DNA from: an uncultured Eubacteriales bacterium
GTDB taxonomy: Bacteria; Bacillota; Clostridia; Oscillospirales; Oscillospiraceae
DNA length: 23,343 nt
Direction: 5' to 3'
Assembly: GCA_900555665.1 (NCBI GenBank)
Contig: USLX01000018.1
Span: 1 to 23,343 of the forward strand
Under the pieces are notes generated by a model. The model was not told the DNA's origin, ran no database searches, and worked only from the letters and a program-made list of their open reading frames with translations. Within the stretch, counting starts at the first letter, position 1. Every line of letters starts with the position of its first letter. Below, one piece after another: positions 8,638 to 15,841 of this stretch. Position numbers and translations under genes: made by a program.

Positions 8638-11076
8638 TCAATCATAGGCGTTCACGTCGACAAACGCGCTCACGCCCTTATTCTGTTTATCTTTTGCAAA
8701 CGCACCGAGCAAAAAGCTCAGCAGCGCGCGAATCTGCCTGTTATTTTTGCAGCTCAGCGTCAGCCGGTAGCGGTAGGTGTAGTTCACCTTCGCCACCGCC
8801 GCCGGAACCGGGCCCAGCAGCTCCAGCTCCATCCCCGCATACGGGCTGTTTTTCAGATTCATCTCCAGCGCCTCGCGAAACCGCTTCGCCCCGGCGCGCA
8901 CATGCTCTTCAAACAATCCCGTAAACGTCACCGTGATCAAGTCGCGGAACGGTGGAACACCGCGCAGCTCCCGCAGCCCGATCTCCATTTCATAAAACCC
9001 GTCGTAATCCTGCGCCGCGGCCAGCTTGAGCACCGGATGCTCCGGGCACATTGTCTGGATGAGCGCCGTTCCTTCCGCCGCGCCCCGGCCGGACCGGCCG
9101 ACCAGCTGCGTCACAAGGGAAAACGTCGTCTCCGCCGCGCGATAGTGGTTGACATACAGACTCAGATCCGCATCCAGCACACCGGCCAGTGTCACCGTCT
9201 CAAAATCCAGTCCCTTGGCCACCATCTGCGTCCCAATCAGGATCGACGCCCTGTGCCTGCGGAATTCCTCCAGAATCTTCTCGTGGTTTCCCGCCGCGCT
9301 CACCGTGTCGGCGTCCATGCGCAAAATCTTCGTGTCCGGGAACACATACCGCAGCTCCTCTTCCACCTTCTGCGTCCCCGCACCAACCGGCCGCAGCGCC
9401 CCGCCGCAGTGCGGGCAGCGCTCCGTCACCGGCTCGGAATATCCGCAGTAATGGCACATCAGCCGCCCCGTCGCGGAATGGTACGTCAGATACACGCTGC
9501 ACCGCGGGCAGCTCGGTGCGTCGCCGCAGTCCACACAGACGAGGCAGCGGCTGTTTCCGCGCCGGTTCAAAAACAAGATGGCCTGTTTGCCATCCAAAAT
9601 CGCATCGCGCAGCCGCTCTTCCAACACCCGGCTCACCGTCCCGGCGTTTCCCTGCCGGAGCTCCTGCTTCAAATCGACCAGCTCCACCCGCGGCAGCGCC
9701 TGCCGGTTAAAGCGGTTTTTCAGCGTATAGAGGCTCAGATCCCCATGCCTTGCATGGTACATCGTCTCCACCGATGGCGTGGCCGAGCCCAGCAGCACCA
9801 GTGCCCCGGCCTTCATTCCGCGGTAGAGCGCCACCTCCCGGGCGTGATAGCGCGGCGTGTTTTCCGATTTATAGGTGTGCTCCTGCTCCTCGTCGAGGAT
9901 CAAAAGTCCCAGATCCTCCACCGGTGCAAACACCGCCGACCGTGTTCCGACGACAACGCGCGCCTGTCCTTCCCGGATCCTGCGCCACTCGTCAAACCGC
10001 GCGCCGACCTGCAGGCTGGAGTGCAGCACTGCAACCTGCTTCCCAAACCGGCCCGTCAGCTTGCCCAGCAGCTGCGGCGTCAGCGCGATCTCCGGCACCA
10101 ACAGCACGGCTGCCCGTCCTGTCGCAAGCGTTCGCGCGATCAGCTCGAGATAGACCGCCGTCTTTCCGCTCCCTGTCACGCCGTAGAGCAGCGCCGCCCC
10201 CGGCTTCTCCCGGCAGGCCTGTGCCCAAAGACCGTCCGCCGCCGCCGCCTGCTCTTCATTCAGCACCAGCGCCTCCGCTGCCTCCGCCGCCTGATAGGCC
10301 GGGCGAAACACCGCCTGTTCCGTGATCGTCAGCAACCCCAGCTTTTCCAGCCGCCGCAATGTCGGCATCGACGCGCCGGTCAGGCCGCAGATCTCCTGCG
10401 CGCTCCCGCTGCCGACGGAACACAAAAGTTCCAAAACCGCCCGCTGCAGGGGCGCCGACCGCTGCTTTCTGCGGGCAAACTCCAGCGCATCCTCGGCCGG
10501 AACGGCCAAAACTGCGATTTTCTGCGTTTTCACGCTGCCGCGCTGCATCAAATCCAGGCTGGACGTCAGCATTTTCTTGCCCTTCAGCGCCTTGATCGCC
10601 TGTGCCAGCGCGGCCTCATCCGGAAACCGCTGCCGCAGCACCGTGTCCGGTGCGCTTCCGCCCAGTTCCCGCAAAAACTGCACGAGCTGCCCGGCCGCAC
10701 TCTCCGTCTCCGGCCAGTCCATGGCCTCCGGCGTCAGCGCAAACGTCTCCTGCCGCCGAAACCAGAGGCCTGCGGGCAAAATGGCCTTCACCGCATCATA
10801 AAAGGTGCAAAAATACCGTTCCCGCAAAAATCCGGCCAGCTGCAGCTGCGCCGCCGTCAATACCGGCTGCGCATCCAGCGCCTGCTCAACCGCCTTGAGC
10901 TTTGCTTCCTCGCTCTCGCCCGTCGCCAGTACCACGGCTTCCTTCTTCCGGTTGCCGTTTCCAAACGGAACCAGCACCCGCATCCCAGGCTGCAGCGACA
11001 GCCCCTCCGGAATTCTATAGGAATAGGGCCGGTCGATGGCATACACGCAGTCCGAAACCGCGACTCTTGCAATCAT
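8638..11076 (-). CDS. priA: Primosomal protein N' (replication restart helicase PriA)
   Basis: PriA is a 3'-to-5' superfamily 2 helicase that recognises stalled forks and starts helicase reloading. The 812-residue product has an N-terminal 3'-DNA-binding domain (about 1-100), a winged-helix region, Walker A GVTGSGKT (299-306) and Walker B LDEEQ (394-398). Eight zinc-binding cysteines (514, 517, 523, 526, 541, 544, 554, 557) have spacings identical to those of E. coli PriA. The Walker B reads DEEQ where the family usually has DEEH. The start is supported by a GGGGGAG site just upstream. In Bacillus coaBC lies between rpoZ and priA; here it is absent and a hairpin occupies the gap. Confidence 0.97.
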   Translation of the reverse strand: MIARVAVSDCVYAIDRPYSYRIPEGLSLQPGMRVLVPFGNGNRKKEAVVLATGESEEAKLKAVEQALDAQPVLTAAQLQLAGFLRERYFCTFYDAVKAILPAGLWFRRQETFALTPEAMDWPETESAAGQLVQFLRELGGSAPDTVLRQRFPDEAALAQAIKALKGKKMLTSSLDLMQRGSVKTQKIAVLAVPAEDALEFARRKQRSAPLQRAVLELLCSVGSGSAQEICGLTGASMPTLRRLEKLGLLTITEQAVFRPAYQAAEAAEALVLNEEQAAAADGLWAQACREKPGAALLYGVTGSGKTAVYLELIARTLATGRAAVLLVPEIALTPQLLGKLTGRFGKQVAVLHSSLQVGARFDEWRRIREGQARVVVGTRSAVFAPVEDLGLLILDEEQEHTYKSENTPRYHAREVALYRGMKAGALVLLGSATPSVETMYHARHGDLSLYTLKNRFNRQALPRVELVDLKQELRQGNAGTVSRVLEERLRDAILDGKQAILFLNRRGNSRCLVCVDCGDAPSCPRCSVYLTYHSATGRLMCHYCGYSEPVTERCPHCGGALRPVGAGTQKVEEELRYVFPDTKILRMDADTVSAAGNHEKILEEFRRHRASILIGTQMVAKGLDFETVTLAGVLDADLSLYVNHYRAAETTFSLVTQLVGRSGRGAAEGTALIQTMCPEHPVLKLAAAQDYDGFYEMEIGLRELRGVPPFRDLITVTFTGLFEEHVRAGAKRFREALEMNLKNSPYAGMELELLGPVPAAVAKVNYTYRYRLTLSCKNNRQIRALLSFLLGAFAKDKQNKGVSAFVDVNAYD

Positions 11077-11099
11077 CCAAACTCCCCCATTCCAAGCTC

Positions 11100-11130
11100 A
11101 AAAGGCGTAGGCCCCCGGCCTGCGCCTTTT
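11100..11130 (-). terminator. Hairpin between rpoZ and priA, possible attenuator
   Basis: Two 14-nt arms (11100-11113 and 11117-11130) pair around a CCC loop. On the minus strand there is one C-A mismatch and the arm ends in TTTT followed by GA, so termination would be partial. It sits 5 nt after the rpoZ stop and 24 nt before the priA start, and could lower expression of the priA-rsgA half of the operon. On the plus strand the mismatch becomes a wobble pair. Confidence 0.5.
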
Positions 11131-11135
11131 CTTTG

Positions 11136-11342
11136 TCATCTCAAGTATTTTTCCTTCAGCGTCGCCGTCAGCTCGCCGCGTGCAACCTCTTGAATGGCCA
11201 GCGTTACGGGCTTTTCCGTCAACGGCTCATGCGTAAGCTCAGACTCAATCGAAATCTGACGTGCGCGGTGCGCCACGACATTCACGAGAAGATAACGGCT
11301 GTCGACATGCTTCAGCAGCTCAGACATTGCGGGATACAGCAT
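11136..11342 (-). CDS. rpoZ: RNA polymerase omega subunit
   Basis: Omega is a small subunit that helps fold and assemble the beta' subunit of RNA polymerase. The 68-residue product begins MLYPAMSELL and contains RYLLVNVVAHRARQI, matching the family's conserved N-terminal half; the length is typical of Firmicutes omega. Its ATG shares a base with the gmk stop (TAATG), and GGAGG within the last gmk codons provides the ribosome-binding site, so translation is coupled to gmk. The neighbouring gmk fits the usual Gram-positive order. Confidence 0.95.
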   Translation of the reverse strand: MLYPAMSELLKHVDSRYLLVNVVAHRARQISIESELTHEPLTEKPVTLAIQEVARGELTATLKEKYLR

Positions 11343-11938
11343 TAAAGTTCCTCCTTGATCAAATGGATACGCTCCATTGTTTTACATTTTTCAGCGGTCA
11401 TAATCGCCATCAGCTCGCCGACGGCGTGCTCAACCTCATCATTCAAAATGATGTAATCATATTGATGTGCCTGCGCATATTCCCATTTTGCACGCTCCAG
11501 ACGTTCCTTCATAACCTCCGGCGCAACATCGCCGCGCCTCTCCAGCCGCGCACGCAGCGCAGCAAACGAAGGCGCCGTCACAAATACCAAAACCGCCGCC
11601 GGCAGCCGCTTTTTGATCTTCAGCGCGCCGACCACGTCGACGTCCATCACAATGTCCGTTCCGGCCTCGACAGCCTCCCGGATCGGCTGGATCGGCGTCC
11701 CGTAGTAATTGCCGACATACTCGGCATATTCCAGCAGCGCGTCGCCCGCGATCAGTCCTTCAAACTGCTCGCGCGTCACAAAATAATAGCTCTTTCCGTC
11801 CACCTCGCCGGGCCGCATCGAGCGGGAGGTCGCGGAAATGGAATAGCGCACATGCTCGCTCCTGGCCACCACCGCATTGAGCAGCGTGTTTTTTCCCACG
11901 CCGGACGGGCCGGAAATCACAAACAGCTTCCCTCTCAT
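11342..11938 (-). CDS. gmk: Guanylate kinase
   Basis: Guanylate kinase converts GMP to GDP with ATP in the cytoplasm. The 198-residue product has the P-loop GPSGVGKNT (10-18), the GMP-binding segment TSRSMRPGEVDG with YYFV following, and the IVMDVDVVGA strand typical of the family. The P-loop has Asn where most relatives have Gly (GVGKGT), a minor change that does not touch the catalytic Lys. The start codon overlaps the remA stop as ATGA, and the stop overlaps rpoZ. Confidence 0.97.
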   Translation of the reverse strand: MRGKLFVISGPSGVGKNTLLNAVVARSEHVRYSISATSRSMRPGEVDGKSYYFVTREQFEGLIAGDALLEYAEYVGNYYGTPIQPIREAVEAGTDIVMDVDVVGALKIKKRLPAAVLVFVTAPSFAALRARLERRGDVAPEVMKERLERAKWEYAQAHQYDYIILNDEVEHAVGELMAIMTAEKCKTMERIHLIKEEL

Positions 11939-12189
11939 TCTGCCCCATCCTCCTTCCTTTCCCCCGCGCGCAGCGCCAGCTGATCTGGCTGCGCGGCCGA
12001 CAGGATCACATGGTCGGTGTCCATCAGCAGCACAGTCCGTGTGCTGCGTCCAAACGAAGCGTCGATCAGCATCCCGCGCTCCTTTGCCTCCTGGATCATC
12101 CGCTTAATCGGCGCAGAATCCGGGCTCAGCACCGCAAGGATGCGCTCCGCCGCCACAACGTTCCCAAAGCCAATGTTGATAAATCTCAC
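11935..12189 (-). CDS. remA: RemA-like extracellular matrix regulator (DUF370)
   Basis: The 84-residue product matches the RemA/DUF370 family along most of its length: FINIGFGNVVAAERI at the start, LSPDSAPIKR in the middle and DTDHVILSAAQP near the end. In Bacillus subtilis RemA is a DNA-binding activator of biofilm-matrix and osmoprotection genes; its role in this organism is not visible. The start is a GTG at 12189 with GGAG 6 nt upstream, and no ATG is available nearby. The C-terminal ten residues are charged and poorly conserved. The gene lies 12 nt after yicC and overlaps gmk by 4 nt. Confidence 0.95.
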   Translation of the reverse strand: MRFINIGFGNVVAAERILAVLSPDSAPIKRMIQEAKERGMLIDASFGRSTRTVLLMDTDHVILSAAQPDQLALRAGERKEDGAE

Positions 12190-12201
12190 GGTGTTCTCCT
12201 G

Positions 12202-13086
12202 TTATTCGATATTCTGCGTCTGCTCACGGATCTTTTCCAGCTCCGCCTTAATCGCAACCACCGTGCGTGCCTGTTCGATGTCGTTGCCTTTTGATCCGAT
12301 GGTGTTCGCCTCGCGGTTGAGCTCCTGCAGCAGGAAATCGAGCTTCCGCCCGATGGCGCCGCCGTCGGTCAACATCGTGTCGAGCTGTGCCAGATGGCTC
12401 CGCAGCCGGACGGTCTCCTCATCCACCGCGATCTTGTCGGCATAGATGGCAGCCTCCTGCAAAATACGCCCCTCGTCGATCGAAGTCGACTGCAAAACCT
12501 CCTGCATCTTCTCCGTCAGCCGCCGCCGGTATTCCGCCAGCGTCACGGGGCTGCGCTGCTCCACGCGCTCGATCAACCCCAGAATGGTCTTGCTGCGCGC
12601 ACGCAAATCGGCCTCCAGCGCCGCACCTTCCACGGTGCGCATCGCGGCATACTTGCCGATGGCCTCATTGGCCACCGAGAGGATGTCCGCCGTGATCTGC
12701 TTTTCATCCTCTTCCTGCTTTTCCACCACGAACACATCCGGCATCCGCGCCAGCGATGTCACCGTGACGTCGTTCTGTACGCCATAATCCTTCGCAATCG
12801 TGTTCAGCGCCGCAAGATACCCCTCCAGCACCGGCCGGTTGAGCGAAATCTTCATCTCACTATCCACCGCCGCGTTGATGGAGATGAATACGTCAACCTT
12901 GCCGCGCGAGATCTCCTCCTTCACACGCCCTTTCACGGCGTCCTCCGCAAAGCCGAATACGCGCGGCAGCTTCACGCTGCAATCCAGATACCGGTTGTTG
13001 ACAGACCGGATCTCCACTGTAATCTCCCGTCCGCCGATGGTCTGCACCGCGCGGCCGTAGCCGGTCATACTCTTGATCAATTTCAC
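12202..13086 (-). CDS. yicC: YicC/YloC family endoribonuclease
   Basis: The 294-residue product carries the N-terminal YicC motif (IKSMTGYGRA, then EIRSVNNRYLD) and the C-terminal DUF1732 block (KLDFLLQELNREANTIGSKG). E. coli YicC has been described as an endoribonuclease acting on some RNAs; the target here is unknown. No ATG fits. The GTG at 13086 lies only 3 nt from the GGAGG site, while a TTG at 13080 sits 9 nt from it and would give the family-typical start M-I-K-S-M-T; the TTG may be the true start. The 33-nt gap after cdaR contains a 6-bp GC hairpin (13101-13116) with no U-tract. Confidence 0.95.
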   Translation of the reverse strand: MKLIKSMTGYGRAVQTIGGREITVEIRSVNNRYLDCSVKLPRVFGFAEDAVKGRVKEEISRGKVDVFISINAAVDSEMKISLNRPVLEGYLAALNTIAKDYGVQNDVTVTSLARMPDVFVVEKQEEDEKQITADILSVANEAIGKYAAMRTVEGAALEADLRARSKTILGLIERVEQRSPVTLAEYRRRLTEKMQEVLQSTSIDEGRILQEAAIYADKIAVDEETVRLRSHLAQLDTMLTDGGAIGRKLDFLLQELNREANTIGSKGNDIEQARTVVAIKAELEKIREQTQNIE

Positions 13087-13119
13087 ATTCCTCCGTATCG
13101 CCGCCCCGGAGGGCGGGTC

Positions 13120-14364
13120 TTATTCTTCTTCCGTCCGGCTGAGCGTCACCGCAACAGTATACTCGCCGATCACGCCCGCACCTGAGAAACCATCGAAATA
13201 GACCTCCGCCGGCACCTGATAGGTGCCAGGCTGCGTATACGCGCTCATATCCGCCACAATGCGGACGTTATTTGCCGTAATCTTCCGGATCTCCTCGCTC
13301 GAAGCACGGAAGGTCACCTGCAATTGCTGCGCAATGCTCTTCGCCTCCAACCCGTCGGCCACGCTGGTAAACGAGATGTTGGACGAGCGGATCGTCGAAA
13401 TTTCCTTGTTCTTGATCTTCAGCGTGATCGTCGCCTCCTGCTCGCCGGAGACGTTCGTCGCGTTGTTCGGGATGATGATCTGCCGCGTCACGGTATCGTC
13501 ATTTTTCATGATGGCAGAAAGATCGATGTTGTCGAGCAGGATCGTGTTCACGCCGTCCAGCGCCGTCGCGTCGCCCGAGAGCGTGATCGTCTCCGGCGAA
13601 ATCCGATACGAAACATCGTCCGCCGTCGCGCCGCCACCGTCGATAAACTTGACGTCAAGCTTGACTTCCTTGTACATCACAACCGTCAGCGTCACATCGA
13701 TGGCCTCGACATCCATGGTCAGCTCACTGGTGTCCACGGCCTCGCCCGCCGCGTCGACGAGCGTATAGTCCAGCTGTTCCGAAATGGTCTTGTCCACATT
13801 CGTCCGGTTCATCGAGACGAGCGCATACTCGATCTGGCTGACGACCGATTCCGCGCCCTCCACCGTCACGGTGTCATAGTCGAACGTCGTGCTGTCGAGC
13901 ATGTACCCGTCCGCGACCTCGACCTGTGAAAAATCGCCCTTCACCGGCACCGGCTTTTTCACCAGCTTCTCCACATGGACCGTGATGTTGCCCGGCGTCC
14001 GGTCCGTGATGGTCACGGCGGAATCCGGTACTGCGTCCGGCAGCAGCAGATCATAGCTCAGCGTATAGTCTCGCGTGCTCCGGATCTTCGACACGTCGAC
14101 CACCGCCGAAATTTCGTCCTTATTCTGCTCCAGCTTCTTCATGTCGGAATTCTTGCCCGAGAAGCTGACCGTCACCATATCCTGATAATCACCCGAGAGG
14201 ACCAGTCCCTGATCCTCGCGCAGAACCTCCGCGCCGGAGAAGACCACAGGAATGTTGGCAATCGTCGTCGCCCCGTCCGGGTTGACCACCGTCACCACAT
14301 AGATCCACAGACAGATCGCCGCCAGCAGCGAGATCGCCATGGTAATGAGCTTACTTTTTTTCAT
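13120..14364 (-). CDS. cdaR: YbbR-domain regulator of c-di-AMP synthesis, CdaR
   Basis: The 414-residue product has a short cytoplasmic start (MKKSKLI), one membrane helix (about residues 8-26) and a long extracytoplasmic part built of repeated beta-rich YbbR domains, each with a conserved proline-glycine pattern such as PVPVKGDF and DRTPGNITV. CdaR proteins bind and modulate the membrane diadenylate cyclase CdaA. I chose the ATG at 14364, preceded by GGCGGG, since it starts directly at the signal-anchor; a possible earlier start at 14382 adds six charged residues. The gene overlaps the end of cdaA by 14 nt, which fits tight stoichiometry. glmM, the usual third member of the cda operon, is absent from the window. 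Confidence 0.95.
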   Translation of the reverse strand: MKKSKLITMAISLLAAICLWIYVVTVVNPDGATTIANIPVVFSGAEVLREDQGLVLSGDYQDMVTVSFSGKNSDMKKLEQNKDEISAVVDVSKIRSTRDYTLSYDLLLPDAVPDSAVTITDRTPGNITVHVEKLVKKPVPVKGDFSQVEVADGYMLDSTTFDYDTVTVEGAESVVSQIEYALVSMNRTNVDKTISEQLDYTLVDAAGEAVDTSELTMDVEAIDVTLTVVMYKEVKLDVKFIDGGGATADDVSYRISPETITLSGDATALDGVNTILLDNIDLSAIMKNDDTVTRQIIIPNNATNVSGEQEATITLKIKNKEISTIRSSNISFTSVADGLEAKSIAQQLQVTFRASSEEIRKITANNVRIVADMSAYTQPGTYQVPAEVYFDGFSGAGVIGEYTVAVTLSRTEEE

Positions 14365-15220
14365 AATTTCCCGCCTTTGCAATTCTGGCGCGGAGCCGGT
14401 CGAGCAGCGAACGCTTCGCGTCGTCGTTCGTCATCAGCTCATTGGACAGCAGCTTTTCCAGCGTCTGCGGCGCGAGATGGCGCTTGAGCATCCCGCCAAT
14501 GGCGACGGAGATCGTGCCTGTCTCCTCCGAGACGATGACGACCACCGCGTCCGAGACCTCGCTCGTGCCGATGCCCGCGCGGTGGCGCGTACCAAGGTCG
14601 CTGGAAAGGTGCGTATTCTCCGAGAGCGGCATCACGCAGCCTGCCGCCGCAATGCGCCCGCCCCGGACGATCACCGCGCCGTCATGCAGCGATGCCTTTG
14701 GGAAAAAGAGGTTCCGCAGCAGCTGCTCCGTTACCTTCGCGTCGATCAGCGTCCCGGTCTTGAAATATTCCTCCAGCGAAACGCTCCGCTCGAAGATGAG
14801 CAGCACGCCCACGCGCTCCTTGCTCATAATCTCGCAAGCCGAAACTGTCGCCTCAATAGCCGACTCCTCGATGCTCTTCTTGCTTGCCGGGTCGACCAGA
14901 TTCAAAAAGAACCTTCCGCCAAACCGCTCCATCGCCCGCCGGATTTCCGGCTGGAAGATGACCACCAGCGAAATAAAGCCGAGCTCCAGGATCTTATTCA
15001 AAATCCAGTTGCACGCATAGAGGTTAAAAACGCTCGTCAGCCCTGTCGCGAGCAGCAGCACCAGAATCGTCCACGCCACCCGCGCCGCGCTGCTGCTTCG
15101 CACCAGCCGCAGCACTGTGTAGATAAGGAACGAGACGACCAGAATATCAATGATATCCGAGATCCCGATCTTCGGGATCTGATAGAATAAATTTTGAAAA
15201 AAATCTTGTATTGCGGTCAT
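14351..15220 (-). CDS. cdaA: Membrane diadenylate cyclase CdaA (c-di-AMP synthase)
   Basis: CdaA condenses two ATP into cyclic di-AMP at the membrane, a messenger that controls potassium and osmolyte uptake and cell-wall balance. The 289-residue product has three N-terminal membrane segments (about residues 20-40, 48-66 and 76-90) and then the DAC domain, with the DGA motif at 180-182 (LHDGAVIV) and the RHR motif at 212-214 (GTRHRAGIG). Length and layout match the family (about 270-290). It is the first gene after the 15562-15590 promoter, with GAGGA 5 nt before the ATG and a GC-rich hairpin (15241-15264) shortly upstream. Its leader of about 335 nt contains an unexplained structured element. 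Confidence 0.97.
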   Translation of the reverse strand: MTAIQDFFQNLFYQIPKIGISDIIDILVVSFLIYTVLRLVRSSSAARVAWTILVLLLATGLTSVFNLYACNWILNKILELGFISLVVIFQPEIRRAMERFGGRFFLNLVDPASKKSIEESAIEATVSACEIMSKERVGVLLIFERSVSLEEYFKTGTLIDAKVTEQLLRNLFFPKASLHDGAVIVRGGRIAAAGCVMPLSENTHLSSDLGTRHRAGIGTSEVSDAVVVIVSEETGTISVAIGGMLKRHLAPQTLEKLLSNELMTNDDAKRSLLDRLRARIAKAGNYEKK

Positions 15221-15286
15221 AAAAGTCCTCTTAAACGCCCGCCGGCAGCACCCTTGCCCCCGGCCGCGCAGTATTTTTCTTATCGT

Positions 15287-15311
15287 GCGTCAGTTGGCAA
15301 GGACACACACG
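15287..15311. repeat. Left arm of 25-nt inverted repeat
   Basis: This arm begins GCGTCAGTTGG and ends CACACACG. It is the reverse complement of 15529-15553 with a single mismatch. On the minus strand it forms the 3' side of the long closing stem. Confidence 0.95.
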
Positions 15312-15316
15312 GTTTT

Positions 15317-15397
15317 TCACAGGGCAAACCGGTGTCTGACGTCGTGATCCTCGCCCGTGGGCGACAGCCCATCTGCCTCGTCTGCCTTGCCGGTCAC
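15317..15397 (-). CDS. Possible 26-residue leader peptide
   Basis: A GTG at 15397 follows a perfect GGAGG with 7 nt between and opens a 26-codon frame (start MTGKADEADG, end RHRFAL) that closes with TGA inside the 9-bp helix 15312-15320/15410-15418. The SD lies in a predicted internal loop and the GTG in the next helix. The composition is charged and shows no known motif. It could be a leader peptide coupling translation to folding of the cdaA leader, or chance. Nothing else supports it. Confidence 0.2.
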   Translation of the reverse strand: MTGKADEADGLSPTGEDHDVRHRFAL

Positions 15398-15528
15398 CGT
15401 TTATCCTCCGTGAAAAACAAACTTGCCGACCGGCCTGGAGCGTCATCTGCAAGGCGGAGGACGCAGGCAGGCTGATGCCTGTCAAGGACGATAACGCAAG
15501 CAAATGGCGGTCCAGACCTGCCCGCAAG

Positions 15529-15553
15529 CGTGTGTGTCCTTGCCGACTGACGC
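15529..15553. repeat. Right arm of 25-nt inverted repeat
   Basis: This arm pairs with 15287-15311. It starts about 2 nt downstream of the predicted transcription start of the cdaA transcript and so forms the extreme 5' end of that RNA. Confidence 0.95.
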
Positions 15554-15561
15554 TTGTGTTG

Positions 15562-15590
15562 ATTATACTCCAAAATCGCCCCCAGTGCAA
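15562..15590 (-). promoter_or_regulatory. Sigma-A promoter of the cdaA-rsgA operon
   Basis: Minus strand: -35 TTGCAC (15590-15585), 17-nt spacer, -10 TATAAT (15567-15562). The start point is predicted near 15555. It lies about 335 nt upstream of cdaA and directly abuts the inverted-repeat leader. No other promoter this good is seen upstream of the operon. Confidence 0.85.
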
Positions 15591-15841
15591 GTGCTTCGCC
15601 ATAAAAAGACAACCTATCTCTCCCCTTCCTCTCTCCCGCCTCCGCCCCAGGCCGGCAGCGCCGCTCACACCGCTTCCGTCGCGTTGTACCGCACCGGCAA
15701 TTTCCCCACTTCAGCCATATCCCGGCGCTGCCCCCGCCCATCCGCCTTTTCTCGTCATCTCACCCCTCCGCCTTCCCGTCCGCGCAGCCGCGCCCCGCAA
15801 AGGTCTTCGCCCGTGTTACTCGCTCCGGCGTCGCCGGGAAA
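15591..15841. other. Spacer between the desulfurase-like gene and the cdaA promoter
   Basis: I find no convincing gene here. The minus strand is purine-rich near 15602-15650 and holds a few tiny frames, one of about 15 codons behind a GGAGG-like site near 15762, none with a recognisable product. A short GC palindrome lies near 15826-15838, but it has no U-tract and is not a clear terminator for the gene ending at 15842. Confidence 0.5.

Larger units (their letters stand above)
15287..15553 (-). ncRNA. Uncharacterised structured element in the cdaA leader
   Basis: A 267-nt block is closed by 25-nt inverted repeats (15287-15311 and 15529-15553, one mismatch). Read as minus-strand RNA, further helices nest inside: 15524-15528 with 15422-15426; an 8-bp helix formed by GCGUUAUC with GAUGACGC; a CAGGC/GCCUG hairpin; and 15410-15418 with 15312-15320 (9 bp, stacked directly on the outer stem), followed inward by AAACGGUG pairing with CACCGGUUU with one bulge. 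The outer 5' arm starts about 2 nt after the predicted transcription start, which suggests a leader RNA rather than a chance repeat. I do not recognise a known riboswitch class in it. A small mobile element (MITE) is the alternative; I see no clear target-site duplication. Confidence 0.55.

Noticed and set aside
8476..11193. A 905-codon plus-strand frame opposite priA
   Set aside because: It spans several real genes, is Arg/Gln/His-rich and has no recognisable domain.
14351..14366. A slippery A-AAA-AAG heptamer at the end of cdaA within the cdaR overlap, suggesting a programmed frameshift fusion
   Set aside because: A -1 slip does not enter the cdaR frame; cdaR is in the +1 phase. The overlap alone explains coupling.
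15287..15553. A known c-di-AMP (ydaO) riboswitch in the cdaA leader
   Set aside because: Its conserved sequence blocks are not visible, although the context would fit.
15275..15565. A transposon insertion with target-site duplication around the inverted repeats
   Set aside because: The flanks (TATCGT on the left, TTGTGT on the right) do not form a convincing duplication and no transposase is present.
15591..15841. Small minus-strand frames of 15-17 codons and a longer one crossing the cdaA promoter
   Set aside because: No motif, biased composition, and the longest runs through the promoter and the structured leader.
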